DNA of 64,000 nt from Rhizobium sp. CFBP 8762 (GTDB lineage Bacteria > Pseudomonadota > Alphaproteobacteria > Rhizobiales > Rhizobiaceae): the NCBI RefSeq assembly GCF_014841565.1, contig NZ_JACYUD010000003.1:1-64000 (forward strand). Direction: 5' to 3'. The translations under genes and the position numbers were made by a program. Positions 26,070-35,649 of the stretch are shown here, piece by piece. The notes below the pieces were generated by a model that saw only the letters and a program-made list of their open reading frames with translations, was not told the DNA's origin and searched no databases. Each line of letters opens with the position of its first letter. Position 1 is the first letter of the stretch.

Positions 26070-26073
26070 ACCA

Positions 26074-26856
26074 ATGCTGATCGATACGCACTGCCACCTG
26101 GATTTTGCCGATTTCGATGAGGAGCGCGATCTTCTCATCGAGCGCGCGCATGACGCCGGTGTCAGTCAGATGATAACCATCTCAACGCGCGTCAAGAAGT
26201 TTGACGTCATCTCTGGACTGGCGGAGCGCTATCCTACGGTTTTCTGTTCTGTGGGGACGCATCCGAACAACGCAGACGAGGAGTTGGATGTGACTTCAAA
26301 CGATCTCATCCGTCTTTCCAGTCATCCCAAGGTGGTGGCAATCGGCGAGGCTGGACTCGATTATTTCTACGACACGGTCAAGCCTGAAGACCAGAAAACG
26401 GGGTTGCTCCGACATATAGAGGCCGCGCGCGAAACCGGCTTACCGCTGGTCATTCACAGCCGATCAGCCGATGCCGACATGGCCGATATTCTGACCGAGG
26501 AAACCGGGAAGGGGGCCTTTCCATTCCTGTTGCACTGCTTTTCATCGGGCGCTGACCTCGCCCGCATCGGACTGGAACTGGGCGGTTACGTCTCCTTTTC
26601 AGGCATACTGACATTTCCGAAATCCGAAGAGATTCGCGAGATCGCGAGTACCGTTCCCATGGATCGGTTGCTGGTTGAGACCGATGCTCCCTATCTTGCA
26701 CCGAAACGCTGGCGGGGGAAAAGGAATGAGCCTTCCTACGTGGTCAATACCGCTGAGGTGCTGGCGAGCTGCAAAGGCGTCAGTCTGGACGAAATTGCCG
26801 CAGCGACAACGGATAATGCCCTTCGGTTGTTCTCCAAAATGCCGAGACTCAATTGA
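26074..26856 (+). CDS. TatD-family metal-dependent deoxyribonuclease
   Basis: The ATG at 26074 yields 260 residues beginning MLIDTHCHLDF, with the HxH metal ligands of TatD proteins. Further motifs are AIGEAGLDYF, PLVIHSRSADADMADIL, FLLHCFSSG and LLVETDAPYLAPK. TatD enzymes are 3'-5' exonucleases or phosphodiesterases of the amidohydrolase fold, and the YcfH branch commonly follows metG and holB. The stop overlaps the TTG start of the next gene (TTGA). Confidence 0.92.
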   Translation: MLIDTHCHLDFADFDEERDLLIERAHDAGVSQMITISTRVKKFDVISGLAERYPTVFCSVGTHPNNADEELDVTSNDLIRLSSHPKVVAIGEAGLDYFYDTVKPEDQKTGLLRHIEAARETGLPLVIHSRSADADMADILTEETGKGAFPFLLHCFSSGADLARIGLELGGYVSFSGILTFPKSEEIREIASTVPMDRLLVETDAPYLAPKRWRGKRNEPSYVVNTAEVLASCKGVSLDEIAAATTDNALRLFSKMPRLN

Positions 26857-27674
26857 CAGTTTTGCGTCGCTTTACCGTTCTCGGCTGCTCTTCATCACCC
26901 GGAGTTCCACGAATTAATGGTGATTGGGGTGCGTGTGATCCGGCGAACCCCAAAAATCGCCGGACGCGATCGTCGTTTTTGATCGAGCAGATCGCTGAAA
27001 ACGGTGGCATTACGACGATCGTTATCGATACCGGGCCGGATTTCCGCGCCCAGATGATTGCTGCGAATGTAAAGAACATCGACGCAGTAGTTTATAGTCA
27101 TGCGCACGCTGACCACCTTCATGGCATGGATGATTTGCGCGGGTTTGTGATGGGTGGCAAAAGCCGCATACCGGTTTACGCGGATGCCGAAACGCTGGAA
27201 CGCATCCGGCAGGGTTTTTCCTATTGCCTGGAAACACCTGTCGGCAGCAATTACCCCCCGATAGCCAAGGCACATCTTATTGCGTCGCCTGACGACGAAC
27301 TGACCATTGTTGGCGACGGCGGTTCTTTGACCCTACAGCCATTGCTGCAGCAACACGGGTCGATCCACTCATTAGGGTTTCGAATTGGCAACATAGCCTA
27401 TTGCAGCGATGTCAGCGATTTCCCATCGCGGACGGTTGAAAAGCTTCAGGGTCTCGACATTCTGTTTCTGGATACGCTGCAATACAAACGTCACCCTAGC
27501 CATCTATCACTGGAACAGTCGTTAGACTGGATCGCACGGCTGGCACCGAAACGTGCTGTCCTGACGCACATGCACACGCCGCTGGATTACGAGACCGTTC
27601 TGAACGAAACGCCGGATCATGTTGAGCCAGCATATGACCAGATGACGTTCACCATCGAGCTACCGCAAGACTAG
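26853..27674 (+). CDS. MBL-fold metal-dependent phosphodiesterase (PhnP-like)
   Basis: This 273-residue protein starts at a TTG overlapping the tatD stop. It has GCSSSPGVPRINGDWGACDP at the N-terminus, IDTGPDFRAQM, and the metal motif YSHAHADHLHGMDDLRGF (HxHxDH). Later ligand regions are IAYCSDVSDFP and AVLTHMHTPLDY. This set is shared by PhnP-like cyclic phosphodiesterases and by hydrolases that routinely follow tatD in alphaproteobacteria. The exact substrate is not determinable. It is the last gene of the tmk-to-tatD row. Confidence 0.88.
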   Translation: MTVLRRFTVLGCSSSPGVPRINGDWGACDPANPKNRRTRSSFLIEQIAENGGITTIVIDTGPDFRAQMIAANVKNIDAVVYSHAHADHLHGMDDLRGFVMGGKSRIPVYADAETLERIRQGFSYCLETPVGSNYPPIAKAHLIASPDDELTIVGDGGSLTLQPLLQQHGSIHSLGFRIGNIAYCSDVSDFPSRTVEKLQGLDILFLDTLQYKRHPSHLSLEQSLDWIARLAPKRAVLTHMHTPLDYETVLNETPDHVEPAYDQMTFTIELPQD

Positions 27675-27770
27675 AAGTTCCATAATCTTTCTTATCTGAT
27701 TTTTGTGTATAGTCGGGTGGATGCCAATGATCTCAATGGCTCCACCTCGTATGAGAAAAAGATCTCGCAG

Positions 27771-28892
27771 TCACCTACCCCGATATACGAAGTCCCCGGG
27801 CTGCGCGGCGGCGTCTTCGGCCGCTTTCTCTACCAACTGATTGCGCAATGGTGAGCGTATGCAAACCGGATCGGTTTCCGCGGCATTACCGGCCAGTGCC
27901 ATTGCCTGACAACGGCATCCGCCAAAGTCGATGGACTTGCGATCACATGACCGACAGAGATCCGGCATCCAGTCATCGCCCCGATAGGCATTGAATGCCT
28001 GCCCGTTGTACCAGATGTCTGCCAGTGGTGTCTTGTAAGCGTAATCAAAAATCAGTGACGGTATGGTTTCGGCTGCGTGGCATGGAAGAACCTTGCCAGT
28101 GGGTGTGACATTCAGGCCGATCCGTCCCCAGCCGCCCATACAGGCTTTCGGGTAGGTCGAATGATGATCGGCGGGAACGTAATCAATCACCAATGTTCCT
28201 TCCAACCGCTTTGATGCTTCTGCAACCGTTTGGTTGGCCTTCAGAACCTGCTCTTTCGTCGGCATAAGTTGGCGACGGTTGCGTTCCGCCCAGCCGTGAA
28301 ACTGAACTGTCGCAATCTCAATACGTCGCGCACCAAGTTTGACGGCAAGGTCCAGCATCTCGTCCAATTGGTCCATGTTCTGCTTGTGGCAGACGGCATT
28401 GACGGTCAGCGGGATACCAGAATCCCTAACCCATCCGGCAACAGCGATTTTCCGGTCATAGCCGCCTTTGTAGCCACCAACACGATCAGCCGAGATCGGT
28501 GAACTGCCCTGTATGGACAACTGGACATGATCCAGCCCGACATCCGCAAGGTCTTTAATGCGGTTTTCGTTTAAGCCCACGCCCGAGGTAATAAGGTTGC
28601 TATACAGATCAAAAGATGCAGCGGCCCGGGTCAATTCTACAAGATCACGCCGCGCTGCCGGTTCACCCCCAGACAGGTGCAAATGCAAGACACCGAGGTC
28701 CGCTGCCTGGCGGAAAATATCTATCCACTGCTCCGTCGTCAGTTCCTCGCTGGCCTTTGCCAGATCCAGCGGATTGGAACAGTATGGGCAGGCCAACGGG
28801 CAGCGATGGGTCAACTCAGCGAGCATCGCCATCGGCGGGGGCGCCGCAATCGGTGCCCGAGGTGTCGGAACAGGTGACAGAGCAACGTTCAC
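27771..28892 (-). CDS. pqqE: PqqE radical SAM enzyme of pyrroloquinoline quinone synthesis
   Basis: This 373-residue protein carries the radical SAM motif C31-PLA-C35-PY-C38 (THRCPLACPYCSNP), HLSGGEPAARRDL, and a SPASM C-terminus with CRSCDRKSIDFGGCRCQA. PqqE joins the Glu and Tyr side chains of PqqA with PqqD as chaperone, the first step of PQQ synthesis. The GTG start at 28892 overlaps the pqqD stop (GTGA). It is the last gene of the pqqABCDE operon, transcribed leftwards. Confidence 0.95.
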   Translation of the reverse strand: MNVALSPVPTPRAPIAAPPPMAMLAELTHRCPLACPYCSNPLDLAKASEELTTEQWIDIFRQAADLGVLHLHLSGGEPAARRDLVELTRAAASFDLYSNLITSGVGLNENRIKDLADVGLDHVQLSIQGSSPISADRVGGYKGGYDRKIAVAGWVRDSGIPLTVNAVCHKQNMDQLDEMLDLAVKLGARRIEIATVQFHGWAERNRRQLMPTKEQVLKANQTVAEASKRLEGTLVIDYVPADHHSTYPKACMGGWGRIGLNVTPTGKVLPCHAAETIPSLIFDYAYKTPLADIWYNGQAFNAYRGDDWMPDLCRSCDRKSIDFGGCRCQAMALAGNAAETDPVCIRSPLRNQLVEKAAEDAAAQPGDFVYRGR

Positions 28893-29188
28893 TGCACGAT
28901 CTCCAACATCCGGCGGTTAGACAATTCCGTCAGAAACGCTTTGATGTCTTGAGCGATCTGGTCTTTTGGTGCGTGGAACTTCTCGGAAAACTCTTGCGAC
29001 AACACATCAACGGATTTAACGCCGTCCAGTGCCTGGACAATCACCACGGCAATGTCATCCAGCGCCATCGCGCGTTCTGGTGCGAGTAAAACCATATGGT
29101 TACGCACGGGGTCTCTGCGAAGACGTACGCCGCGCGGCAATTTCACGACGCTTGAATCGGTAATCACAACTTGGGGCTGGTCGCTCAT
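28889..29188 (-). CDS. pqqD: PqqD peptide chaperone
   Basis: This 99-residue protein includes LPRGVRLRRDPVRNHMVLLA, a DDIAVVIVQALDGVKSVDVL helix and NRRMLEIV, matching PqqD. PqqD binds the PqqA peptide and presents it to PqqE. Start and stop overlap pqqC and pqqE by four bases each, so expression is coupled. Confidence 0.93.
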   Translation of the reverse strand: MSDQPQVVITDSSVVKLPRGVRLRRDPVRNHMVLLAPERAMALDDIAVVIVQALDGVKSVDVLSQEFSEKFHAPKDQIAQDIKAFLTELSNRRMLEIVQ

Positions 29189-29988
29189 GCTACCACGTCC
29201 TGCGTCGGGGTGCTGTCATCCAGATCCCCTGTCACGCCTTCCCGCCCGTCCCAGCCGCCCGGCGGAATGCGCCCCGGGGCCACATAGGCAGAGAACAACG
29301 CATCGAGCTGCGACCACAAGACATCGGTCTTGAATGTCAGCGCCGCGGCGGCAGCATCCTGTTTCTCCAACGTATCGGCATGGTCCAGAACAAAGTTGAG
29401 CCCGAAGGCAACGTCCTGCGGTGCCTCGCTCAAACGCTGCCGAAAATATGAGAGCGCTGTCTCATCGGCAAATTTGTAGTGCGCCAGAAGCCCAGCAATC
29501 CGCTCGCTATGAATTTTAGGCGCGAACAGCTCCGTCAACGAAGACGCAACAGCTTCCAGCATCGGCTTTTCGCGCACGAATGAAACATAGGCATCAACGG
29601 CAAAGCGCGTTGTCGGCAATACCCCACGCGCACTTGCAACATAGTCAGGATCCAGACCGACAGCCTCCGCCAGTTTCAACCAGCGCCGAATACCGCCGCC
29701 CTCCTCTACACCACCGTCGTGATCTTCAATGCGCGAGCGCCACGCGCGGCGCAAATCCGGGTCCGAACACCGCGACATGAACGCAGCATCCTTCATAGGA
29801 ATGCGACTTTGGTAATAGAACCGGTTGATGACCCAGGCACGCACCTCTGTCATTGTGCATTCGCCGCCATGCAGCCGGCGATGGAATGGATGTTTGTCGT
29901 GATACCGCGCCTGCCCGATGGCCTGAAGCCTTGCTTCAAATGCGTGTCTATCGAGCGCCTGTACCAAGCGTGATCTCCATTCCGTCAT
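29185..29988 (-). CDS. pqqC: PqqC pyrroloquinoline-quinone synthase
   Basis: From ATG 29988 (MTEWRSRLV) the protein is 267 residues; ATG 30006 is a possible earlier start and both lie inside the end of pqqB. Motifs RYHDKHPFHRRLHGGECT, WVINRFYYQSRIPMKDAAF and EDHDGGVEEGGGIRRWLKLA are characteristic of PqqC, a cofactor-free oxidase that catalyses the final eight-electron oxidation and ring closure. The last residues ELAP-type tail reads AYVAPGRIPPGGWDG. It overlaps pqqD by four bases. Confidence 0.94.
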   Translation of the reverse strand: MTEWRSRLVQALDRHAFEARLQAIGQARYHDKHPFHRRLHGGECTMTEVRAWVINRFYYQSRIPMKDAAFMSRCSDPDLRRAWRSRIEDHDGGVEEGGGIRRWLKLAEAVGLDPDYVASARGVLPTTRFAVDAYVSFVREKPMLEAVASSLTELFAPKIHSERIAGLLAHYKFADETALSYFRQRLSEAPQDVAFGLNFVLDHADTLEKQDAAAAALTFKTDVLWSQLDALFSAYVAPGRIPPGGWDGREGVTGDLDDSTPTQDVVA

Positions 29989-30895
29989 GCCCCACATCAA
30001 TGCCATGGGCGTTTACCAAATCCCGTTCAGGACCTTCTCGCCATATAGGGTTTGTATTGTTGATGTGAATATAAATGATGCGCTCAATCTTTAGTGAACG
30101 CAGCGCTTCCAAGCTGCCGCCCTCGCCTGAAATAGCCATGTGGCCCATGCGCGCACCGGTTTTTATGCCCGTTCCGCACCGTATCATTTCGTCGTCCGTG
30201 AACACAGTGCCGTCAAAAAAGACAAGTGATGCACCGTCCAACCTTGCGGCCAGCGAGGGGGGAATAAATGCACAGCCGGGGATATAGACAATCCGTTGCC
30301 CGTTGGCATGCATTTCAACGCCAACCGTTTGCTCGCCTTCCAAACGCGTGTCTGGCTCGCCATCCTCCATAAACAGCGGAACTTTCCCCGGTACGGCGAA
30401 CAATTGCGCTGTCAAACCGGGCAAAAGATCAAAGGGCTGATCGAGCGAAATGATCTCGCGGCGGACGAACTCGGGGTCAAGAGCCCTGAAAACGGGGTTA
30501 TCATCCAGAATCTGCGAAATAGCTGATGTTACAAATACTTGAAGCGGCTGTTTCTCACGCAGAATGAGCAGACCAGCGATGTGATCAATATCCCCATTGG
30601 TCAGCAATACACTTTTGACCGGGCTGTGCCGCAGTGATTTTGGTTGGAGCTGGGGGTTGTGCTCGAGTTGGTGACGAATGTCAGGTGACGCATTCAGCAC
30701 CGCCCAGTTTTCGCCGTCCACGGAGACGGCCAACGACGATTGTGTTTGCGGGACAATACCGCTACCGGCGATACGTGCGTCACGGCAATTTTCACAGCCG
30801 CAATTCCACTGGGGCAGGCCCCCGCCCGCCGCAGCGCCTAAGACAAGGGCGCGAAACCGGCTGTTGCCCCTCTCGCGCCCGTCGTTATCAGTCAT
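29948..30895 (-). CDS. pqqB: PqqB MBL-fold hydroxylase
   Basis: The ATG at 30895 gives 315 residues. LVLGAAAGGGLPQWNCGCENC is close to invariant in PqqB (20-residue core: LGAAAGGGLPQWNCGCENC), with LLTNGDIDHIAGLL as the altered metallo-beta-lactamase motif. PqqB hydroxylates the cross-linked Glu-Tyr intermediate. It lies 18 bases downstream of the pqqA stop and overlaps pqqC by about 40 bases. Confidence 0.94.
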   Translation of the reverse strand: MTDNDGRERGNSRFRALVLGAAAGGGLPQWNCGCENCRDARIAGSGIVPQTQSSLAVSVDGENWAVLNASPDIRHQLEHNPQLQPKSLRHSPVKSVLLTNGDIDHIAGLLILREKQPLQVFVTSAISQILDDNPVFRALDPEFVRREIISLDQPFDLLPGLTAQLFAVPGKVPLFMEDGEPDTRLEGEQTVGVEMHANGQRIVYIPGCAFIPPSLAARLDGASLVFFDGTVFTDDEMIRCGTGIKTGARMGHMAISGEGGSLEALRSLKIERIIYIHINNTNPIWREGPERDLVNAHGIDVGHDGMEITLGTGAR

Positions 30896-30913
30896 AAAGT
30901 CTGACAAGATTGA

Positions 30914-31009
30914 TCAGAACAAAACTGGCTCGTTGCCATCCGCTGGTGCGTAACGGTTGATTTCCATGCCGCAGCTGACTTCGATGAATTTAGGTGCATG
31001 CCATGCCAT
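30914..31009 (-). CDS. pqqA: PqqA precursor peptide
   Basis: A 31-codon frame on the minus strand starts at ATG 31009 and ends at TGA 30916-30914. It encodes MAWHAPKFIEVSCGMEINRY followed by eleven residues. Glu16 and Tyr20 form the E-x-x-x-Y pair that PqqE cross-links and that becomes PQQ. It sits directly before pqqB, the normal location. A possible ribosome-binding site AAGGAAT lies a few bases upstream of the ATG (from 31025). The peptide is a few residues longer than the 22-24 of many PqqA. Confidence 0.9.
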   Translation of the reverse strand: MAWHAPKFIEVSCGMEINRYAPADGNEPVLF

Positions 31010-31155
31010 AACGAGATTCCTTATAATGAGGTACTTTACTCAATTTGCATCAAAGCCAAGCCATTTCAAGGGGGGGCCGGGTTTTTTGCGATAACGCCTT
31101 TCCATCTGAGAGGAACTGGCGTTATCCTGTTCAAAGGACCAGTCGGGAGGACACA

Positions 31156-31578
31156 ATGCGATCTCTGGAACAGTTTTGCGCAGCCCTGATAGTGCCTGCG
31201 GTGCTTGTAACAACACCTTTGAGGGCGGAAGATGCTGTAAAAATGGCGCAGAAGGTGATCGAGAGCCAGATTGCTGCATTTTTGAACGAAGATGCTGACG
31301 CCGCCTACGAACGCGCTTCGCCCGCCATCAAAAAGAAGTTTCCAGACAAAGCTGTGTTTTTTGAAATGGTCCGGCGTGACTATACAGCCGTCTATCAACC
31401 CGGCAACTTCACGTTTGGTACATCTCAGGTGGACGGTGATGTCGTGTTACAGGAGGTCAGGATTTCCGCCCCGGATGGTCAGGAGTGGGTTGCCGTCTAC
31501 CAATTGGTGAAAGAAGGCAATCAGCCCTTCACCATAAACGGGGTGCGGATGATGAAAGCACAGGGAACAGCGCTTTAG
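31156..31578 (+). CDS. DUF4864 exported protein
   Basis: ATG 31156, preceded by GGGAGG, gives 140 residues. An N-terminal signal peptide ends near PLRAED. The body, VIESQIAAFLNEDADAAYER, FFEMVRRDYTAVYQPGNFTF and WVAVYQLV, matches the DUF4864 family of small periplasmic alphaproteobacterial proteins, NTF2-like in length and pattern. Function is unknown. It is divergent from pqqA and convergent with tgt, and appears to be a single-gene unit. Confidence 0.82.
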   Translation: MRSLEQFCAALIVPAVLVTTPLRAEDAVKMAQKVIESQIAAFLNEDADAAYERASPAIKKKFPDKAVFFEMVRRDYTAVYQPGNFTFGTSQVDGDVVLQEVRISAPDGQEWVAVYQLVKEGNQPFTINGVRMMKAQGTAL

Positions 31579-31584
31579 GACCCA

Positions 31585-32715
31585 TCAGTTTGCCGTCACA
31601 TCGCCCCTCGCCCATTCCTCCTGCGTCTGGGCAACAAAGTCGGCATAACGCCCTTGCTCAATAGCCAGCCGAATACCTGCCATCAGATCCTGATAGTAGG
31701 CAAGATTGTTCCAGGTTAGCAACATACCGCCAAGGGCTTCGTTAGCGCGCACGAGGTGATGCAGATAGGCGCGAGAATAATCGCGCGTGGCCGGACATGT
31801 TGATTGTTCATCCAGTGGGCGCAGGTCCTCGGCGTGTCGCGCATTTCTCAAATTGATGCGTCCTCGGCGGGTAAAGGCCAGCCCGTGACGCCCTGCCCGT
31901 GTCGGCATAACACAGTCAAACATATCAATGCCAAGGGCAACGGATTTCAAGATATCATCCGGCGTACCAACGCCCATGAGATAGCGAGGCTTGTCCTTTG
32001 GCAGAACCGGCAGTGTTGTATCGAGCATCTCCAGCATAACGGCTTGCGGCTCGCCAACGGCTAGCCCGCCCACAGCGTAACCCTTCAAATCCAATTGCTT
32101 GAGAGCCTCTGCTGACTTGACGCGCAAGGCCGGGATATCTCCGCCTTGCACAATGCCGAACATGGCTTTTCCGGGCTGGTCGCCAAAGGCCACCTTGCAT
32201 CGTTCGGCCCAGCGAACCGACATTTCCATGGCCCGCTCGATCTCATCGGGCTTTGCGGGTAGCGCAACGCATTCATCCAGTTGCATCTGAATATCACTGC
32301 CGAGCAAGCCTTGTATCTCAATGGAACGCTCTGGCGACATATAGTGCGAACTGCCGTCCAGATGCGATTTGAAGGTAACGCCTTTTTCATCCAGCTTTCG
32401 CAGGCCCGAGAGCGACATAACCTGGAAGCCACCGCTGTCTGTCAAAATCGGGTGTGGCCAACCAATCAGGCTGTGAAGACCGCCCAGGCGCGCAACACGC
32501 TCCGGGCCCGGGCGCAGCATCAGATGATAGGTGTTGCCCAGAATAATGTCGGCACCCAGTTCACGTACCTGACTGAGATACATGGCTTTGACGGTTCCAG
32601 CCGTGCCCACGGGCATGAAAGCAGGCGTGCGGATATCCCCGCGCGGCATGGAAACGGTTCCTCGCCGGGCTTTGCCATCGGTCGCGATCAGATTGAATGT
32701 GAAGGTATCGGTCAT
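31585..32715 (-). CDS. tgt: Queuine tRNA-ribosyltransferase
   Basis: This 376-residue protein has [63 protein letters not shown] and [12 protein letters not shown]. These are the signature segments of bacterial TGT, including the nucleophile Asp region (DCVMPTR). It exchanges guanine 34 for preQ1 in GUN-anticodon tRNAs. The start overlaps the stop of queA (ATGA), so the two queuosine genes are coupled. Confidence 0.96.
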   Translation of the reverse strand: MTDTFTFNLIATDGKARRGTVSMPRGDIRTPAFMPVGTAGTVKAMYLSQVRELGADIILGNTYHLMLRPGPERVARLGGLHSLIGWPHPILTDSGGFQVMSLSGLRKLDEKGVTFKSHLDGSSHYMSPERSIEIQGLLGSDIQMQLDECVALPAKPDEIERAMEMSVRWAERCKVAFGDQPGKAMFGIVQGGDIPALRVKSAEALKQLDLKGYAVGGLAVGEPQAVMLEMLDTTLPVLPKDKPRYLMGVGTPDDILKSVALGIDMFDCVMPTRAGRHGLAFTRRGRINLRNARHAEDLRPLDEQSTCPATRDYSRAYLHHLVRANEALGGMLLTWNNLAYYQDLMAGIRLAIEQGRYADFVAQTQEEWARGDVTAN

Positions 32716-33779
32716 TGATCTTTCCGAAACAAAAGGCTGGAATCACCGTAGGAATAGAACCGGTAGCCTTTGTCGATAGCGTGTTTGTAAGCCGCCTGCA
32801 TCGTTTCCAGCCCACAGAAAGCAGATACGAGCATGAAGAGCGTCGATTTCGGCAAGTGAAAGTTGGTCATCAACATATCAACGATCTTGAACCGATATCC
32901 CGGCGTAATGAATATGTCCGTCGCGCCTTGCCATGGCCGAAGCTTCCCCTTCTCATCGGCAGCGCTTTCCAGCAGACGCAGCGATGTTGTGCCGACAGAT
33001 ACGATACGGCCGCCACGGGCCCTGACCGCGTTCAGGCGGTCGGCCGTTTCAGCAGATACGGTTCCGATTTCATGGTGCATGACATGATCGCGCGTATCAT
33101 CCGCCTTGACGGGAAGAAACGTTCCGGCACCCACATGAAGCGTCACAAAATGCCGTTCAATACCTTTGCCATCCAAAGCGTTAAAAAGGCGCTCGGTAAA
33201 ATGCAAACCTGCCGTAGGCGCGGCCACGGCACCCTTCTCTTTTGCATAGATGGTTTGGTAGTCAATTAAATCACGACTGTCTTCATCTCGCTTGGAGGCA
33301 ATATATGGCGGCAACGGAACGCGCCCAACTGTGGCTATCGCCGTATCCAGTGCCGCTCCGCTGAATTGGAAACGCAGCGTTACGTCACCCGTCTCGCGCT
33401 TTTCGGTTACTGTCGCAACGAGATCATCAGCATCCAGACGCTGAAACCGGATGTCATCACCAACCTTCACCCGTTTGCCAGGCCGCAGAAACGCATGCCA
33501 GCTATCAGGCGCTGCACGCATATGCAGCGTTGCCGATACGGAGACAGACAACCCGTCTCGCGGCCTTACACCTTCGAGCTGCGCGGGAATAACGCGGGTA
33601 TCGTTAAACACCAGTGCGTCGCCAGCCTGTAGGAAATCTGGCAGGGAAAGAACTGCTTCGTCGATGAACGGCGCACCGCCCGGAGGCAGCACCAGCATTC
33701 GTGCCGCGTCTCGCGGTTCGGCGGGACGTAACGCGATGTTCTCATCCGGCAAATGAAAGTCAAAAAGATCGACGCGCAT
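32712..33779 (-). CDS. queA: S-adenosylmethionine:tRNA ribosyltransferase-isomerase
   Basis: From ATG 33779 the protein is 355 residues starting [19 protein letters not shown]. Typical QueA segments are [52 protein letters not shown] and [19 protein letters not shown]. QueA converts preQ1-tRNA to epoxyqueuosine-tRNA. Together with tgt it provides two consecutive steps of queuosine modification. Confidence 0.95.
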   Translation of the reverse strand: MRVDLFDFHLPDENIALRPAEPRDAARMLVLPPGGAPFIDEAVLSLPDFLQAGDALVFNDTRVIPAQLEGVRPRDGLSVSVSATLHMRAAPDSWHAFLRPGKRVKVGDDIRFQRLDADDLVATVTEKRETGDVTLRFQFSGAALDTAIATVGRVPLPPYIASKRDEDSRDLIDYQTIYAKEKGAVAAPTAGLHFTERLFNALDGKGIERHFVTLHVGAGTFLPVKADDTRDHVMHHEIGTVSAETADRLNAVRARGGRIVSVGTTSLRLLESAADEKGKLRPWQGATDIFITPGYRFKIVDMLMTNFHLPKSTLFMLVSAFCGLETMQAAYKHAIDKGYRFYSYGDSSLLFRKDQ

Positions 33780-33852
33780 AGCACTCAACACGGAGCATTC
33801 CAGGAAAAAGCGGCTCCGCCTTATAACCAGTCAATGCGTTAAACAGGGAGTG

Positions 33853-33885
33853 AGAGCCGGATCCGAACATGTCAGACCCGGCTCT
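33853..33885. terminator. Hairpin between the cyclophilin gene and queA
   Basis: The arms AGAGCCGG (33853-33860) and CCGGCTCT (33878-33885) are perfect inverted repeats around a 17-base loop. They lie 18 bases beyond the stop of the cyclophilin gene. A clear T-run is missing on the minus strand, so it may be an RNA-stabilising or weakly terminating stem. Confidence 0.4.
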
Positions 33886-33902
33886 GAAACAAAAAGGGCT
33901 GC

Positions 33903-34376
33903 TTAGACGTCGGCAGCAACGCGCATGGTGACAATCGAATCTGGATCCCGCACCGGTTCACCGCGCTTGATTTTGTCAACATTGTCCATGCCGTCAATCA
34001 CCTGACCCCAGACCGTATACTGCTTGTTGAGCCAAGGAGCATCCTCAAAGCAGATATAGAACTGTGAGTTGGCCGAGTTCGGGTTTTGGCTGCGTGCCAT
34101 GGAGCATGTGCCACGAACATGATTGGTGTTCGAAAACTCCGCTTTGAGGTCAGGCTTGTCGGAGCCGCCCATTCCGGTACCCGTTGGATCACCGGTCTGC
34201 GCCATAAAGCCATCGATTACGCGGTGAAAAACAATACCGTCATAGAACTTTTCACGCGCAAGTTCCTTGATGCGGGCGACATGCTGCGGTGCGAGATCCG
34301 GCAGAAGTTGGATAACCACCTGCCCCTTCGTCGTTTCCATAACAATCGTGTTTTCCGGGTCTTTGATATCAACCAT
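33903..34376 (-). CDS. ppiB: Cytoplasmic cyclophilin-type peptidyl-prolyl isomerase
   Basis: This 157-residue cyclophilin lacks a signal peptide. It has FYDGIVFHRVIDGFMAQTGD, ARSQNPNSANSQFYICF and NKQYTVWGQVIDGMDNVDKI, so the active-site Arg, Phe and Gln positions are kept. It follows a closely related exported cyclophilin gene by 16 bases; the pair looks like a tandem duplication with different destinations. Confidence 0.93.
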   Translation of the reverse strand: MVDIKDPENTIVMETTKGQVVIQLLPDLAPQHVARIKELAREKFYDGIVFHRVIDGFMAQTGDPTGTGMGGSDKPDLKAEFSNTNHVRGTCSMARSQNPNSANSQFYICFEDAPWLNKQYTVWGQVIDGMDNVDKIKRGEPVRDPDSIVTMRVAADV

Positions 34377-34392
34377 AACTTCGTCCTTTTGG

Positions 34393-34962
34393 TTACTGAC
34401 CGACTTTAACGCTGATCATGCGATCTGGGTCGCTGACAGCACCATTATTTGCGTCGTCGCCGCGCTTGATCTTATCAACATTTTCCATGCCGCTGACCAC
34501 TTTGCCGACAACCGTGTACTGCCCGTTGAGTGACGAGCCGGGTGCGAACATGATGAAGAATTGCGAATTGGCGGAGTTCGGGTTCTGGCTTCGCGCCATT
34601 CCCACCGTTCCACGCTCAAACGGCACGTTGGAAAATTCCGCTGGCAAATCCGGCTGGCTGGAACCGCCGGTACCGGCAGCGTCTGCCTGATATCCGTCGT
34701 TCAAATCACCATACTGAACATCGCCGGTTTGTGCCATGAATCCTTCGATAACACGATGAAAGGCAACGTTGTTGTACTCTCCTGCTTTGGCAAGCGCTTC
34801 AATCCGGGCCACATGCTGTGGCGCGATATCCGGCCGCAACTCAACCACCACAGGGCCGTCTTTGAGCTGGATCGTCAGCAGGTCTTTGGCGTAGGCCAAT
34901 GATGTGAAAGACATGGATGCGGTTACAAGCGCGCCCGCGACTGCAAATTTCAGGAAATTCAT
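34393..34962 (-). CDS. ppiA: Periplasmic cyclophilin-type peptidyl-prolyl isomerase
   Basis: This 189-residue protein has an N-terminal signal peptide (KFAVAGALVTASMSFTSLAYA) followed by a cyclophilin domain: NNVAFHRVIEGFMAQTGDVQ, ARSQNPNSANSQFFIMF and LNGQYTVVGKVVSGMENVDK. It should assist folding in the periplasm. An insertion after the FMAQTGD segment (YGDLNDGYQADAAGTGG) distinguishes it from the downstream cytoplasmic paralogue. It lies between coaD and ppiB on the same strand. Confidence 0.93.
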   Translation of the reverse strand: MNFLKFAVAGALVTASMSFTSLAYAKDLLTIQLKDGPVVVELRPDIAPQHVARIEALAKAGEYNNVAFHRVIEGFMAQTGDVQYGDLNDGYQADAAGTGGSSQPDLPAEFSNVPFERGTVGMARSQNPNSANSQFFIMFAPGSSLNGQYTVVGKVVSGMENVDKIKRGDDANNGAVSDPDRMISVKVGQ

Positions 34963-34986
34963 GGTGACTCCTCGGATGATGCGAAG

Positions 34987-35487
34987 TTAGCGTTTCGACA
35001 GCGCAGCAAAAACCGCACGGGGAACAAACGGACTGATATCGCCGTCCATGGCCGCGATCTGACGGACCAATGTGGCGGTAATAGGCCGCAGCTCTGAGCT
35101 CGCTGGAATGAAGATAGTTTGAACGTCTGGTGCCAGAACACCGTTCATACCGGCCATTTGCATTTCATAATCGAAATCTGTCGAATCCCTCAATCCCCGA
35201 ACAATGACAGATGCGCCGAAAGACTTTGCAGCATCGACAGCCAAGCCGCTGAATTGTTGAACCGTCACTCGTCTAGCCTGGTCGTTGAATTCGTCGTCCA
35301 ACACCTGTTGGATCAGCGACAGCCGCTCCGGGATCGAAAATAGCGGCGTTTTACCGGGATTTGATCCGATGCCAATATGGACATGCGCGCAGACGTTCAG
35401 CGCCTGACGCAGCACATTCACATGACCAAGCGTTATCGGATCGAATGACCCTGTGTAGAAACCAATTTTACCGCTCTCGATTTTCAT
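34987..35487 (-). CDS. coaD: Phosphopantetheine adenylyltransferase
   Basis: ATG 35487 gives 166 residues starting MKIESGKIGFYTGSFDPITLGHVNV, where TGSFDPITLGH is the nucleotidyltransferase motif with T/GxxH. The ISSSEL-like signature reads FIPASSELRPITATLVRQIA. The enzyme makes dephospho-CoA from phosphopantetheine. A longer upstream frame is open but lacks homology. It heads the coaD-ppiA-ppiB-queA-tgt row on the minus strand. Confidence 0.95.
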   Translation of the reverse strand: MKIESGKIGFYTGSFDPITLGHVNVLRQALNVCAHVHIGIGSNPGKTPLFSIPERLSLIQQVLDDEFNDQARRVTVQQFSGLAVDAAKSFGASVIVRGLRDSTDFDYEMQMAGMNGVLAPDVQTIFIPASSELRPITATLVRQIAAMDGDISPFVPRAVFAALSKR

Positions 35488-35649
35488 AGGGCGCGTTCTG
35501 GCACGGTATTCAAGCAACTGCAAGCACAGCATGTCACCGAGACCCGATAAGGCACACGTCCAACGACTTGCAAACAATGTGCAGGAAAAATGCGTTCGCT
35601 GGAACTTTATTGAAAAAGCAACCGTTAATGAGGCGAAAGGAGAAGAATA

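Noticed and set aside
25870-26073. Upstream extension of the TatD gene into metG
   Set aside because: It overlaps the conserved C-terminus of metG; the ATG at 26074 gives the normal TatD N-terminus.
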